NCBI GenBank assembly: GCA_964513465.1
Contig: CAZEMR010000006.1
Location: 1-64,000 of the forward strand
Reading direction: 5' to 3'
Source of the DNA: CAZEMR01 sp964513465
GTDB lineage: Bacteria; Bacteroidota; Ignavibacteria; Kapaibacteriales; UBA2268
DNA length: 64,000 nucleotides
Within the stretch, counting starts at the first letter, position 1; each line of letters starts with the position of its first letter. Positions 34,308 through 44,234 of the stretch are shown here, piece after piece. A program made the translations under genes and the position numbers. The notes under the pieces are model-generated. The model did not search any database and had not been told where the DNA came from. It saw nothing but the letters and a program-made list of their open reading frames with translations.

Positions 34308-35426
34308 ATGAAACCCAAAGAACCCATACATATACTCGTCGCCGCCGGCGGCACCGGGGGCCATCTTTTCCCTGCGCTCGCGGTAGCCGAGGAGCTCGAA
34401 CGAATGGCGCCCGGCGAAATCAAAATCTCGTTCGTGGGCAATCCCGACCGAATCGAATCGGAGATTATCCCCGCCAAAGGCTATGATTTTTATACGATAA
34501 ATCTGCGCGGACTCAATAAGCTGCTATCGCTGAAGACACTTATGCTGCCCGTTAAGATTTTCGCTGCCACCATGAAATGCCGCAAAATTATTCGCAATTA
34601 TTCGGTCGATGCAGTGCTATGCACCGGCGCATATCTGAGCTATCCTCCCGGGGCGGCCGCCCATCAGGAGCGCAAACCGCTTATACTGATGGAATCAAAC
34701 GTCTACCCGGGCAAGGCGATCCGCCTGTTGTCCTTGCGCGCCGATATGATATTCACCGCTTTCGACGAGAGCAGGCAATACTTCGGCGGCACCACTTCGG
34801 AAAAAGTCAGGCCCTACGGCAATCCCGTGCGCGGGATGATCAGCCGTATGCCGGAGCAGCACTGGGCCCGCCGGGAATTCGGGCTCGACCCCGAGCGGCC
34901 GGTGGTACTCGTATTCGGAGGCAGCCTGGGGGCAAAAGCCATCAACGAAGCGGTGGCGGGCTCGCTTGATTCCATTGCGCGCAGCGATTTCCAGGTAATC
35001 TGGCAGCGCGGCAAATTATTCCCCCAGCCGGCGAAGCTACCGGACAACGTCGTCTCTCGCGAATTCATCGAGGATATGGCCTCGGCATACGCAGCCGCCG
35101 ATCTGGTGGTATCGCGTTCGGGTGCAACCACGGTGGCGGAGCTCTGCTCTGCGGCAAAGCCTTCTGTGCTGGTACCGCTGCCGACGGCATCGAACAATGA
35201 GCAGGAGTCCAATGCGCGTGTGCTCGAAAACAATGGCGCAGCGATTATGGTCGATAATTCGGCTATCACAAGTCGCTTCATGCCGCTGGCAACCGAATTA
35301 CTGGCCGATCGCGAGCGGCTCGGCCATATGGCCCGGCAGGCAGGAAGCCTTGCCCGGCCCGATGCAGCACGCCGGTGCGCTGAGGATATTCTAAGACTCG
35401 TTCGCGCAAGAAAACAAATTTCCTGA
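34308..35426 (+). CDS. murG: UDP-GlcNAc:lipid I GlcNAc transferase
   Basis: Makes lipid II at the inner face of the cytoplasmic membrane. 372 residues. N-terminal ILVAAGGTGGHLFPALAVAEEL, the middle LMESNVYPGKAIRLLSL, and the C-terminal donor site around VVSRSGATTVAELCSAAKPSVLVPLPTASNNEQESNA, all family signatures. Located away from the rest of the division cluster: ftsL and the PBP gene lie 3 kb on, in the opposite orientation. Confidence 0.96.
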   Translation: MKPKEPIHILVAAGGTGGHLFPALAVAEELERMAPGEIKISFVGNPDRIESEIIPAKGYDFYTINLRGLNKLLSLKTLMLPVKIFAATMKCRKIIRNYSVDAVLCTGAYLSYPPGAAAHQERKPLILMESNVYPGKAIRLLSLRADMIFTAFDESRQYFGGTTSEKVRPYGNPVRGMISRMPEQHWARREFGLDPERPVVLVFGGSLGAKAINEAVAGSLDSIARSDFQVIWQRGKLFPQPAKLPDNVVSREFIEDMASAYAAADLVVSRSGATTVAELCSAAKPSVLVPLPTASNNEQESNARVLENNGAAIMVDNSAITSRFMPLATELLADRERLGHMARQAGSLARPDAARRCAEDILRLVRARKQIS

Positions 35427-35495
35427 ATTTCCTATTAATTTTTCCGAAATTTTATTATTTTCTAATGAATTAGATTAGTATTTCCGGAATTTAAA

Positions 35496-35981
35496 ATGAA
35501 TACCACAATCGAAAATATTGCCGCCCGCACAAAGGAATATCATCGCCGATATGATTTCTACTGGCAATCGCTCTCGATGTATGCAATCGCGCTTTTGCTA
35601 TACAGCCTGTTGCGCGGAACTGTTGTGGACGGCAACTTTTCACTGGTGCTTTATGATCCCGTGGTCATATTGCTGGCAATTTTCGTATTCGGCACCGGGA
35701 TTACCCTGCTTGTGAAATTATACAAACGCGCCAGCATCATAGTCGGCCCGGACTATCTGCTGTTCCGCACCAGCTATCGCGAGCAGACATACCACGCCAG
35801 GGATATCGAGAAAATGTCGCTCCGCCGCGAACGCCTGATGAGATTCGGCGGGCGCCGCAGATTGGTGCGCATCCGAATAGCCGGACGCCGCCGCATAATC
35901 CGCATTCGGCCGCTTTCGTTCTGGGGCGCAGCCGATCTGATGCACGACCTGGCAGAATTTAAAAAAAGAAATAATATTTAA
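35496..35981 (+). CDS. Two-TM membrane protein with a basic PH-like tail
   Basis: 161 residues, function unknown. Two hydrophobic helices (about 25-40 and 53-72) form a hairpin, followed by a soluble part, IIVGPDYLLFRTSYREQTYHARDIEKMSL, that reads like a bacterial PH (bPH) fold, then a strikingly Arg-rich strand region (RRERLMRFGGRRRLVRIRIAGRRRI). Possibly a membrane-proximal adaptor. It is followed after eight bases by another unknown envelope gene. Confidence 0.6.
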   Translation: MNTTIENIAARTKEYHRRYDFYWQSLSMYAIALLLYSLLRGTVVDGNFSLVLYDPVVILLAIFVFGTGITLLVKLYKRASIIVGPDYLLFRTSYREQTYHARDIEKMSLRRERLMRFGGRRRLVRIRIAGRRRIIRIRPLSFWGAADLMHDLAEFKKRNNI

Positions 35982-35989
35982 ATAATGAT

Positions 35990-36613
35990 ATGAAAATCCG
36001 AAAAATCGCTTATTCTCTGATAGCTTTTCCGCTTCTTTTAATCTTAATAAATTCAAATGCTTTCGGGCAGAATTTCCAGGTTAATTTTATGGTAATCGAT
36101 TCGCTGATGCGCGATAATGCACGGCTGATGGCCGGTAACATCATGGATCAGAAGGTCGACAGCTGTGTGATCGACATCCAGGATCACCCGGCCAAATGGC
36201 TGCTCCGCCGCCACCTGATCAGCGAAGCAGTAGAAAGCAATCTGAATATATATAATCAAAAATCCGAACACCCCAGGCTGCCGACGCTGGAAGCCCAGAT
36301 TCTGCATATATCCGTACGGTTCGAAAATATTCCCGAAGATGGCGGCCGCGTAAAGCGCATAATCTCGTTGATTACCACCGGGACTATTGTTTTCCCGGAT
36401 CGCAATTATGCGTTGCCTGCATATAATCACGGGCATATCGATACTCTCGCCCGCGAACGCGCCGCCGAAGCCAACGACGCGGCCTACGACTTCGCTAAAG
36501 GAAGCGTCCCCGATGCGCCGGAGACATTCTGGGATACTTATCTCGTGCCGGTAATCGTGGTGGGCAGTGCCGCAGCGACCGTTCTGCTGCTGTTCACCGT
36601 CCGTTCGAAATAA
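35990..36613 (+). CDS. Exported protein with a C-terminal membrane anchor, unknown
   Basis: 207 residues. A signal peptide (to AFGQN), a periplasmic domain (about 25-180), and a C-terminal membrane helix (TYLVPVIVVGSAAATVLLLFTV) ending RSK. No family recognised. It probably forms an operon with the two-TM gene before it. Its stop directly abuts the stop of the convergent penicillin-binding protein gene. Confidence 0.6.
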   Translation: MKIRKIAYSLIAFPLLLILINSNAFGQNFQVNFMVIDSLMRDNARLMAGNIMDQKVDSCVIDIQDHPAKWLLRRHLISEAVESNLNIYNQKSEHPRLPTLEAQILHISVRFENIPEDGGRVKRIISLITTGTIVFPDRNYALPAYNHGHIDTLARERAAEANDAAYDFAKGSVPDAPETFWDTYLVPVIVVGSAAATVLLLFTVRSK

Positions 36614-38725
36614 TCATTTGCAGCGCAGGCGGCATACCGGCCGTCCCGAGCGCTCTATCCAGCCCGAACTATGCACATAACCCGAACCGATGATGTCCGC
36701 TTCGATGCCTGCGCGGTGAAGCAGCGCAACTGCCCGCCTGACCGGAAGTCCAACGGGATCGAAATTCGCTTTGAGAGAATCGATATTCGTATAATTCCAT
36801 TTCGAGAGCGTAACCATAACCTCGCTGCCGGTGGGTACGAGGATTCCCGCCGCGGGATTCTGGGCTGAAACATACGCCCCGGCGCCTTCGGATTCGTAAT
36901 CAAGTCCTGACAGCTCGAGCGTTGATTCTGCATCGGCGGGTGTCATTCCGCGGACGTTCGGCGCGAACACCGAATCGGGCGCGGAATATTCGGCATCGGA
37001 GTCGGCATATATATATTTCTCGAATGCATTCATAGTCCGCGCGGCGATATTGCGAAACACCGGCGCGGCCGCGGCTCCGCCATAGTAATTGCCCTTGGGC
37101 CGGTCAATAATTATAAACAGCGCCAATTGCGGATCATCCGCCGGGAAAAAACCCGCAAACGAGGCGTTATAATCCCGTTTGGAATATACTCCGCCGACGT
37201 ATTGCTGGGAAGTACCGGTTTTGCCTGCGATCCGTATGCCTTCGATCCGCGCATTTCGGCCGGTGCCGCTGTCGACCACTCCGGTGAGCAGCGCCGCAAG
37301 CGTATCCGCTGTGCGTGGCGAGATCACGCGTCGGATTTTCTCTGGGCGAAATTCCCTGAGCTCACTGCCTGATGGGGTATTTATATTACGTACAAGCATT
37401 GGCCGCATCATTTCTCCATGATTGGCCACAGTAGAGTAAGCATTGGCTAACTGAAGCGGGGTGGCCGATATGCCATATCCGAAACCGACAAATCGCTTCA
37501 TGGTCGAGGTCAGCTCGTCGGGCTTGAGAATTTTGCCTGAAACCTCGCCGGGAAGTTCGATATCCAGGGCGATCCCGAATCCGAAATCCCTTATATATTT
37601 ATATAGCAGATTATCGGGAATCTTTGTTGCAATTTTCGAGAAAATAATATTGCTCGAATGCTCGACCGCTTCTCGGAATGTGGCCTGGTCCAGCGGGTGG
37701 CTGTCGTCGATCGTAACGCGCCCGACGCGCAGGCGGCCCTTGTGGCCATCGAATACCATATCGGGGGTGACGACGTTTTCCTCGAGTGCGGCGGCTGCGG
37801 TAATCAGCTTAAATGTCGATCCCGGCTCGAGCAGATCAGTCACCGCCTGGTTGCGCAGCGAGGATTCGCTCTCGCGGGTGATGCGGTTGGGATCGAATCC
37901 GGGATATGACGCCATCGCCAGCACCTCGCCGGTGGCGGGGTGAAGCACAATCGCGGTGCCCGACTCCGCGCGCGAGCTGAGTACGCCCTGGCGGAGTTCG
38001 TATTCGAGAATGGACTGCAAATCGATATCTATCGTAAGTCGCAGCGAATTGCCGTCGACCGGCGGCGCCAGCGGCAGATCGGCTGCGGGCTGCTTGCGGC
38101 CCAGCGCATCGCGCCGCATAATCATATATCCGGCCGAACCGCGCAACAGCGAATCCCAGCGAAGCTCGATGCCGCTTATTCCGCGGTTGTCGATATCGGT
38201 CGCTCCGATAAGCTGGGCGCCGATCCGCCCGTATGGATAAATTCTTTTGGGTTCCGGAATTATAATCAGCCCGGGGTCGTTAAGTTTTGTCAGAGCCTCT
38301 GCGCGTCCGGGCATAATCCCGCGCTTGATCCAGAGAAACGAGCGGGTGGTCGATTCAATACGGCCGAGCACATCGAATTTGTCCATGCCGGTGGCGCGCG
38401 CGATTGCAGCGGCGACTTTTTCCTTATTTTTCAGCATTTTAGGATCGACCGCAACCGAAACGCTGCGAATGGTAGCGGCGAGCAGGCGTCCCTTACGGTC
38501 GTGGATGGCGCCTCTTTCGGCGCGGAGCACTACTTTAGATTCGTGCTGGCGGCGTGCCAGCTCGGAATATTTTTCCGCATTGACCACCTGTATTATAAAC
38601 AGGCGGAAAATAATCAGCAGAAATCCGACATTGATGAGCGCCATCATGAGCCAGAATTTCCAGAATTTCTTTCTGCGCAGGGGATTATTACCTTCGCCCA
38701 TCGGGATGTTTCGAAAATCGTCCAT
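36614..38725 (-). CDS. ftsI: Penicillin-binding protein 2/FtsI-like transpeptidase with PASTA domain
   Basis: 703 residues: cytoplasmic N-tail, one membrane anchor (about 25-50), a dimerisation domain, a transpeptidase domain with STFK (catalytic Ser), SSN and KTGTS, then a C-terminal PASTA domain (APNVRGMTPADAESTLELSGLDYES) and a second, shorter PASTA-like piece. It cross-links septal peptidoglycan. The FtsL-like gene lies upstream, the usual ftsL-ftsI pair, but mraZ, mraW and murE are not here. The tail ends VCRLRCK, with two cysteines, unusual for a periplasmic end. Confidence 0.92.
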   Translation of the reverse strand: MDDFRNIPMGEGNNPLRRKKFWKFWLMMALINVGFLLIIFRLFIIQVVNAEKYSELARRQHESKVVLRAERGAIHDRKGRLLAATIRSVSVAVDPKMLKNKEKVAAAIARATGMDKFDVLGRIESTTRSFLWIKRGIMPGRAEALTKLNDPGLIIIPEPKRIYPYGRIGAQLIGATDIDNRGISGIELRWDSLLRGSAGYMIMRRDALGRKQPAADLPLAPPVDGNSLRLTIDIDLQSILEYELRQGVLSSRAESGTAIVLHPATGEVLAMASYPGFDPNRITRESESSLRNQAVTDLLEPGSTFKLITAAAALEENVVTPDMVFDGHKGRLRVGRVTIDDSHPLDQATFREAVEHSSNIIFSKIATKIPDNLLYKYIRDFGFGIALDIELPGEVSGKILKPDELTSTMKRFVGFGYGISATPLQLANAYSTVANHGEMMRPMLVRNINTPSGSELREFRPEKIRRVISPRTADTLAALLTGVVDSGTGRNARIEGIRIAGKTGTSQQYVGGVYSKRDYNASFAGFFPADDPQLALFIIIDRPKGNYYGGAAAAPVFRNIAARTMNAFEKYIYADSDAEYSAPDSVFAPNVRGMTPADAESTLELSGLDYESEGAGAYVSAQNPAAGILVPTGSEVMVTLSKWNYTNIDSLKANFDPVGLPVRRAVALLHRAGIEADIIGSGYVHSSGWIERSGRPVCRLRCK

Positions 38726-38788
38726 ATATTAATTTTTATTCAAAATGAATAGAGTTCAACAATAGTAAGTAACGAAAATCGTTGCTAT

Positions 38789-39121
38789 TTACGGTAGCTT
38801 TTGGGGAGCGCTTCGCGGAACGTCGAGTCCGAGCCGTTCCCGGGCCAGGGGGACAATCCTGTCGGCAGATTCGAGTTCATTCAGCCGGCGCATAAGCTCC
38901 TGATTGCCGCTTCTGATATTGTCGCGGCTTTTTTCCAGGCGCTGAATCCGGGTGAGCAGATCGTTAACCCGCATAACATTATCCACATACAGAATGGTAA
39001 CCAAAGCACTGGCCACCAGCAGGGCAAAAATAGCCCAGCGGTTCAGCTTGATCTTAGCGGACACATCATGCAGCTTTTTGGGCGGCCTGCGGCCATGTCG
39101 GTCAGTCAAAATTCCCCCCAT
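38789..39121 (-). CDS. ftsL: FtsL-like cell division protein
   Basis: 110 residues: a basic cytoplasmic tail, one membrane helix (AIFALLVASALVTILYV), and a coiled coil (LLTRIQRLEKSRDNIRSGNQELMRRLNELES), ending ARERLGLDVPRSAPQ, the FtsL/DivIC architecture. The position before ftsI supports FtsL. ATG 39121 is used; a TTG two codons earlier is also possible. No strong Shine-Dalgarno is seen. Family sequences are poorly conserved, so the symbol rests on layout and context. Confidence 0.75.
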   Translation of the reverse strand: MGGILTDRHGRRPPKKLHDVSAKIKLNRWAIFALLVASALVTILYVDNVMRVNDLLTRIQRLEKSRDNIRSGNQELMRRLNELESADRIVPLARERLGLDVPRSAPQKLP

Positions 39122-39127
39122 GTTCAA

Positions 39128-39575
39128 TTAACTGTTATACAAATTTAAATAAAATAATTTATTTGCGGCAAATTAAGCCGCCCGGAAAAATTAATATATG
39201 TTTAATCTTGTAACCATCCGGCTTTTCGTGTGTTTTTCTATTTAAATGTTTGCATTTAAATCAAATATAATTTATTTTTGAAAAAATGCAACCAGCCGGA
39301 ATTTCAAATAAACCAATTATGATCGAATAGAGATGTAGAATTATCAATAAGACAGGAAAGAAATGCCGGTCGCAGCAAGGATTTTGGACGAATTGACCTT
39401 TGACTCAGCGTGGCTTTTATAATTATTTTGTTTCTGCTGATCTCAACACTTTTAGTGCATGCCTGTTAGCTTTCCGATTTGCAATTAATTATTTAATATT
39501 ATGCTTTTTTTAATCAAATCATAAATTTTTAAACCTGATACAATAAATTTATAAATTATAAGGAGTTATTGGGGA
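39128..39575. other. 448-bp spacer upstream of rho
   Basis: AT-rich, no tRNA or strong hairpin. It contains a 19-codon ORF at 39363-39422 with AGGAAAG just before its ATG, and a TTGACC/TATAAT pair (39393 and 39417, 19-base spacer) that may be a rho promoter. The remainder shows nothing I can name. Confidence 0.4.
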
Positions 39576-40886
39576 ATGCCATATAACAATGATTCAAGAC
39601 AAAAAAATACGCCGGTGATAGATATCGGCGACCTCAAGTCTAAGAAAATTGCCGAACTTACTGCGCTCGCCAAGAGCCTCGGCATTACTAATTTTTCAAA
39701 TCTTCGCAAGCAGGAATTAATCCTGAAAATTGTGGACGCCCGCACCAACCAGCAACCGCCAGAGCAGCAGGTAGACGGCCTGATCGCCAGCGGCGGAGTG
39801 CTCGAAGTGCTGCCCGACGGCTACGGATTCCTGCGCTCGGCCGATTATAATTATCTGCCTTCGCCGGACGATATTTACGTGTCGCCCTCGCAGATCAAAA
39901 AATTTGTGCTGCGCACCGGCGATACCGTCCGCGGACAGGTTCGCCCGCCCAAGGAAGCCGAGCGATTCTACGCGCTTTTGAAGGTCGAGTCGGTCAACTA
40001 TTCCGACCCCGAGCTGATGCGTGAGCGTACGATATTCGACAATCTTACGCCATTTTATCCGCGCGAGCGTCTCAATCTGGAGACCAGCCCGAGCGAATAT
40101 TCGATGCGTGTGGTCAATATGCTCTGCCCGATCGGCAAGGGCCAGCGCGGCCTTATAGTCTCGCCGCCCAAATCGGGTAAGACTATTCTCTTGCAGCAGA
40201 CCGCCAACGCGATCTCGCGCAACCACCCGGAGGCCAAGCTTATCGTGCTTCTGATCGACGAGCGCCCCGAGGAGGTCACCGATATGGAGCGCTCGGTCAA
40301 TGCCGAGGTAGTATCCTCCACATTTGACGAGCCGCCGGAACGCCATGTGCAGGTGGCCGATATGGTACTCGAAAAGGCCAAGCGCCTGGTCGAAGCCAGG
40401 ATGGACGTGGTAATCCTGCTGGATTCGATCACCCGGCTGGCGCGCGCGCACAACACAATCGTGCCGCATTCCGGCAAAATCCTTTCCGGTGGTGTGGACG
40501 CCAACGCGCTGCATAAGCCCAAAAGATTCTTCGGCGCCGCGAGAAACGTCGAGGAGGGCGGATCGCTCACGATTATCGCCACCGCTCTTGTCGAGACCGG
40601 CTCGAGAATGGACGAGGTCATATTCGAGGAATTCAAGGGTACTGGCAATATGGAGCTTGTGCTCGACCGCCGCATATCCGACCGCCGCGTATTCCCGGCT
40701 ATCGACGTCAACCGCTCCGGCACCCGCAAGGAAGAGCTGCTGCTCGACCAGGAAGAGCTCAACCGCATATGGATACTCCGCAAGGTACTCAACGAGCTGC
40801 AGCCCGTCGAGGCTATGGAATTCCTTATCAACCGGCTGAAGGGCACCAAGACAAATCGCGACTTTTTGCTTTCGATGAATACTTAA
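39576..40886 (+). CDS. rho: Transcription termination factor Rho
   Basis: Hexameric RNA helicase. 436 residues: Rho_N helical domain (LTALAKSLGITNFSNLRKQELI), cold-shock-like RNA-binding domain (GVLEVLPDGYGFLRS), then the ATPase with Walker A (PPKSGKTILLQQ), Walker B (DVVILLDSITRLARAHN), the Q-loop region, and the R-loop around GSLTIIATALVETGSRMDEVIFEEFKGTGN. Upstream are AGGAG and a 448-base leader. The E. coli rho gene is autoregulated through its leader; the 19-codon ORF here could be involved, which is speculation. Confidence 0.97.
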   Translation: MPYNNDSRQKNTPVIDIGDLKSKKIAELTALAKSLGITNFSNLRKQELILKIVDARTNQQPPEQQVDGLIASGGVLEVLPDGYGFLRSADYNYLPSPDDIYVSPSQIKKFVLRTGDTVRGQVRPPKEAERFYALLKVESVNYSDPELMRERTIFDNLTPFYPRERLNLETSPSEYSMRVVNMLCPIGKGQRGLIVSPPKSGKTILLQQTANAISRNHPEAKLIVLLIDERPEEVTDMERSVNAEVVSSTFDEPPERHVQVADMVLEKAKRLVEARMDVVILLDSITRLARAHNTIVPHSGKILSGGVDANALHKPKRFFGAARNVEEGGSLTIIATALVETGSRMDEVIFEEFKGTGNMELVLDRRISDRRVFPAIDVNRSGTRKEELLLDQEELNRIWILRKVLNELQPVEAMEFLINRLKGTKTNRDFLLSMNT

Positions 40887-40907
40887 TCGATGATTATATA
40901 TATAAGG

Positions 40908-40941
40908 CCGCTCCGGAAATCAATCCGGGGCGGTTTTTTTT
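40908..40941 (+). terminator. Intrinsic terminator after rho
   Basis: CCGCTCCGG pairs with CCGGGGCGG (one G-T) around an eight-base loop, followed by eight T. Preceded by a TTATATATATAAGG tract. Confidence 0.88.
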
Positions 40942-41088
40942 GTCCGGAATCGGAAAACAGCCGGGGTAAATTCATTATTTTTTAAGAAATTTAGTAAATT
41001 GTACAATCCGTAAATGTATATTCTCAATATGACAGAAAATTATTTAAAATAAATTAATGTAAAATTAATTCGGCCGGAGCATTCAGAA

Positions 41089-43599
41089 ATGGCAAAACAG
41101 GAAAGACGAAAGATCAGCGCTAAAGAGCAGCAGTCCAAACCGCTGATCCCAGAGAAATATCAGGATTGGCTGTATCCCGGACTTATTATAGTCGCGCTTT
41201 TTGTATTTTTCGCAGAAGCGATATTCGGCGGCGGATTCGGCGCTGCCGACAATGTCGCATCGGGCAGCTTTAAGAATTTTATCGAACAATCCGAAAATAA
41301 CGGCAATTTCCCGCTATGGGTGCCTTATATTTTCGGCGGCATGCCCAGCTACGCATCGCTGCTGACTTCGGGCGACCGAATCTGGGATTTCTTGTCGGAG
41401 ATAATCTTTGGCGGCACCGTGCTGATTGGCGATATTTTCAATAGCGATGTGGCGCGCATCGTCACTTTCTACGCCATTTACGGCATCGGCGTTTATTTTC
41501 TGATGCGGATCAAAGAGCACGAGCGCTTTGTCAGCTTTTTTGCGGCTTTTGCGGCGGTGTTCTCGACTACAATAATTATCTGGGTGATGATCGGCCATAA
41601 TACCAAGCCGGTCGTATTCTCGATGGTGCCATGGGTATTTATATTTATGGAGCAGCTTCGCGAAAAATTCTCGCTGCTGTTCGCCATATTGCTGATCATA
41701 GTCGTGCATCTGATGATGGAGGCCGGGCATATCCAGATGATATTCTACTCTGCGCTGGCTTTCGGAATATATTTAATAATGGAATTGATCAGCCGCTGGA
41801 TAAGCAAGCGCGAACCGCTCAGCGTCGCAAAGGTGATGGGCATTATGGTGGTCGCCGGGGCGATGGCATTTGTGCTCAGCTCCGACCGCTATCTGGCTAC
41901 ACTGGAATACACCGACTACTCCACCCGCGGCTCGGCGCCGATAGTGCAGTCCGCCGATGATAAACGCACAGAGGAGGGCGGCAACACCTACGAATACGCC
42001 ACCATGTGGTCGTTCAGCCCCGGCGAGATGATGACATTCCTGGTGCCGAATTATTTCGGATTCGGGCAGATGCACTACGAGGGCCCGCTCACCGGAGGCC
42101 ACGAGCAGAAAATCCCCACCTACTGGGGGCAGAAGCCGTTCGAGGATGCCGCGGCGTATATGGGAATATTTGTGCTCGGGCTGGCAATAATCGGGGCAAT
42201 CAGGCGGAGGCGCGACGTATTCGTGCAGGCGCTGATAGTCGTATCGCTGTTTGCGCTGCTATTGTCGTTCGGGAGCAATTTCTCGGTGCTGTATGATTTA
42301 TTTTATTATAATTTCCCCAGCTTCAATAAGTTCCGGGCGCCGAGCATGGTGCTGGCGCTAATGCAGTTCGCGGTGCCGGTGCTCGCCGGATATGGCCTGA
42401 CCGAGATAATCGGCTGGCGCAAAGGTATGGACGCCGGTGCGAAAAAGATGCTATGGGGTATATTGATCGGATCGGGCGCATTCCTTCTGCTGGGGTTCTT
42501 ATTCAGCGCGCTGTTTCGCGAGAGCTATATCAGCGCAGTGCTGGCAAGCCCTTCGTTCAGGCTGCCACAGGAAATGGCCGCATGGGTTTACGACAAAATG
42601 ATCGCCGACTGGTACATCACAGGGCTGATCGCAGTCGCCGCCGCAGTAATCATATATTTATTCGTTAAAAATAAATTGTCGCAGACGGCATTTTTCGCAA
42701 TGCTCGGACTATTGCTGGTATTCGATCTCTGGCGCGTGGGATTCCGCCCGATGGATGTGCCCGAGGCATCGATCGAGCAGCAGGTATTCCAGCGCACCGA
42801 TATGATCGATTTTCTTAAAAATGATAAATCTGTATATCGCATTGCGGATTTCTATTTCCAGAATTCGAACGCTCCGGCATATTTCCTGCTGCAGACCGTC
42901 AACGGCTACCACTCGGCCAAGCTTCGGGTATACCAGGACTTACTGGACGTCACTGCGGACGGATCGACTTCGGTCGTCCAGAATCCATTCCTGTGGAATA
43001 TGATGAATGTTAAATATATACTCACCCGACAGCCGCTCGAGGGAATGGAGCCTGCGTTCGTATCGCAGCAGGCCGGAGGATATGTATATACCAATCCCGG
43101 GATGCTCCCGCGTGCGTTTTTTGTTGATGAATACCGCACTGCCGAAGGCATTGATATTCTGAATCATATCAAAAACGAGGACTTCGATCCGCGCAGAACG
43201 GCCTTCCTCGAGGAAGACATCGGAGCGATCGAGCCGGCTCAGCCGGGGGCCCGCGCAGAGATTATCAAATACGAAAATCATTATGTAAAAATCGAGGCCA
43301 CCGCCACCGGCAAAAATCTGCTCTATATCGGCGATGTGTTCTATCCGGTTTCGTGGCGGGCTTATATCGACGGCAAGGAAGTGCCTATCCACAAAACTAA
43401 TTACGCGTTTCGATCGGTCGTAGTTCCCGAGGGCACTCACAAGATCGAGCTTAAATATAAATCCGAGGCCTTCGAAACCGGCCGGGCGATGAGTTTTGCA
43501 GCGAATATCGTGATCATTCTATCGCTGATATGGGGAATTTTCCTGCATCGCCGCCGGGTGAAAGTGCTCGAGGAAATCAGAAAGAATAAACCGGAATAA
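41089..43599 (+). CDS. YfhO-like polytopic membrane protein
   Basis: 836 residues with about 13 hydrophobic segments and a C-terminal periplasmic beta domain (about 690-800). The start of the first loop, FPLWVPYIFGGMPSYA, and the C-terminal sequence around LYIGDVFYPVSWRAYIDGKEVPIHKTNYAFRSVVVPEGTHKIELKY are typical of the YfhO family, membrane proteins thought to glycosylate lipoteichoic acid in Gram-positives and of unknown substrate in Bacteroidota-like bacteria. It lies 200 bases after rho's terminator and likely starts a unit continuing with the next gene 13 bases on. Confidence 0.82.
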   Translation: MAKQERRKISAKEQQSKPLIPEKYQDWLYPGLIIVALFVFFAEAIFGGGFGAADNVASGSFKNFIEQSENNGNFPLWVPYIFGGMPSYASLLTSGDRIWDFLSEIIFGGTVLIGDIFNSDVARIVTFYAIYGIGVYFLMRIKEHERFVSFFAAFAAVFSTTIIIWVMIGHNTKPVVFSMVPWVFIFMEQLREKFSLLFAILLIIVVHLMMEAGHIQMIFYSALAFGIYLIMELISRWISKREPLSVAKVMGIMVVAGAMAFVLSSDRYLATLEYTDYSTRGSAPIVQSADDKRTEEGGNTYEYATMWSFSPGEMMTFLVPNYFGFGQMHYEGPLTGGHEQKIPTYWGQKPFEDAAAYMGIFVLGLAIIGAIRRRRDVFVQALIVVSLFALLLSFGSNFSVLYDLFYYNFPSFNKFRAPSMVLALMQFAVPVLAGYGLTEIIGWRKGMDAGAKKMLWGILIGSGAFLLLGFLFSALFRESYISAVLASPSFRLPQEMAAWVYDKMIADWYITGLIAVAAAVIIYLFVKNKLSQTAFFAMLGLLLVFDLWRVGFRPMDVPEASIEQQVFQRTDMIDFLKNDKSVYRIADFYFQNSNAPAYFLLQTVNGYHSAKLRVYQDLLDVTADGSTSVVQNPFLWNMMNVKYILTRQPLEGMEPAFVSQQAGGYVYTNPGMLPRAFFVDEYRTAEGIDILNHIKNEDFDPRRTAFLEEDIGAIEPAQPGARAEIIKYENHYVKIEATATGKNLLYIGDVFYPVSWRAYIDGKEVPIHKTNYAFRSVVVPEGTHKIELKYKSEAFETGRAMSFAANIVIILSLIWGIFLHRRRVKVLEEIRKNKPE

Positions 43600-43612
43600 T
43601 ATTTATAAGATC

Positions 43613-44209
43613 ATGACAGACAAAGAATTAATAGAATATATTGACCAACAGGCCGCAGCAAAGGATTTCGTGGAATTCGACCGCGAATCCTTTGCCGCGC
43701 TGACTCAGGCTCAGGCTCAGATGCTGACCGATGTTTACGGCCACTCGACTTTTATGAAACTGCCGCCCCAGGAGATCGAATTCTTCGAATGGCTGCTGCG
43801 CGAAGACCCCGAAGTCTGGAAAGACCTGTGGGAAGCCGAAGGCGAACGACCGTATATTGTCGGAATGGGTTTGCTGCCCGCACTGAAGCGCGACAATGGC
43901 CGCGGATTCCCGATCTGCGATTTGCTGGAAAATGACAATTATTACTTCGCGCCGGCGCATCTGGCCGACAAGGAGTCCCGGATATTCGTCGAATCAGTAC
44001 GCGAACGCTTCGCGGCCAAACGAAAGCTCAGCACATCGCAGCTGCTTGCGCTGGAGATTTCGTTCGAGGCTATCGACATCTGGAGATTTGCGTATAAGCA
44101 CCGCATAGAGCTCGCCGAAGCCAAACGCGCAGCCCGAGCACTGGCCGAGGATAAAATTATCGTCCATCTGACCGAAGCGGAACATCTGGCAAATTTCGTG
44201 GAGATCTGA
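43613..44209 (+). CDS. Unknown soluble protein
   Basis: 198 residues, no signal or membrane segment; I do not recognise a family. Acidic and helical: DFVEFDRESFAALTQAQAQMLTDVYGHSTFMKLPPQEIEFFEWLLRED, then KRKLSTSQLLALEISFEAIDIWRFAY, and a C-terminal helix. It lies between the YfhO gene (13 bases) and aspartokinase (25 bases) on the same strand. Confidence 0.65.
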   Translation: MTDKELIEYIDQQAAAKDFVEFDRESFAALTQAQAQMLTDVYGHSTFMKLPPQEIEFFEWLLREDPEVWKDLWEAEGERPYIVGMGLLPALKRDNGRGFPICDLLENDNYYFAPAHLADKESRIFVESVRERFAAKRKLSTSQLLALEISFEAIDIWRFAYKHRIELAEAKRAARALAEDKIIVHLTEAEHLANFVEI

Positions 44210-44234
44210 TCATTTAGATTCCGAAAAGACAATT

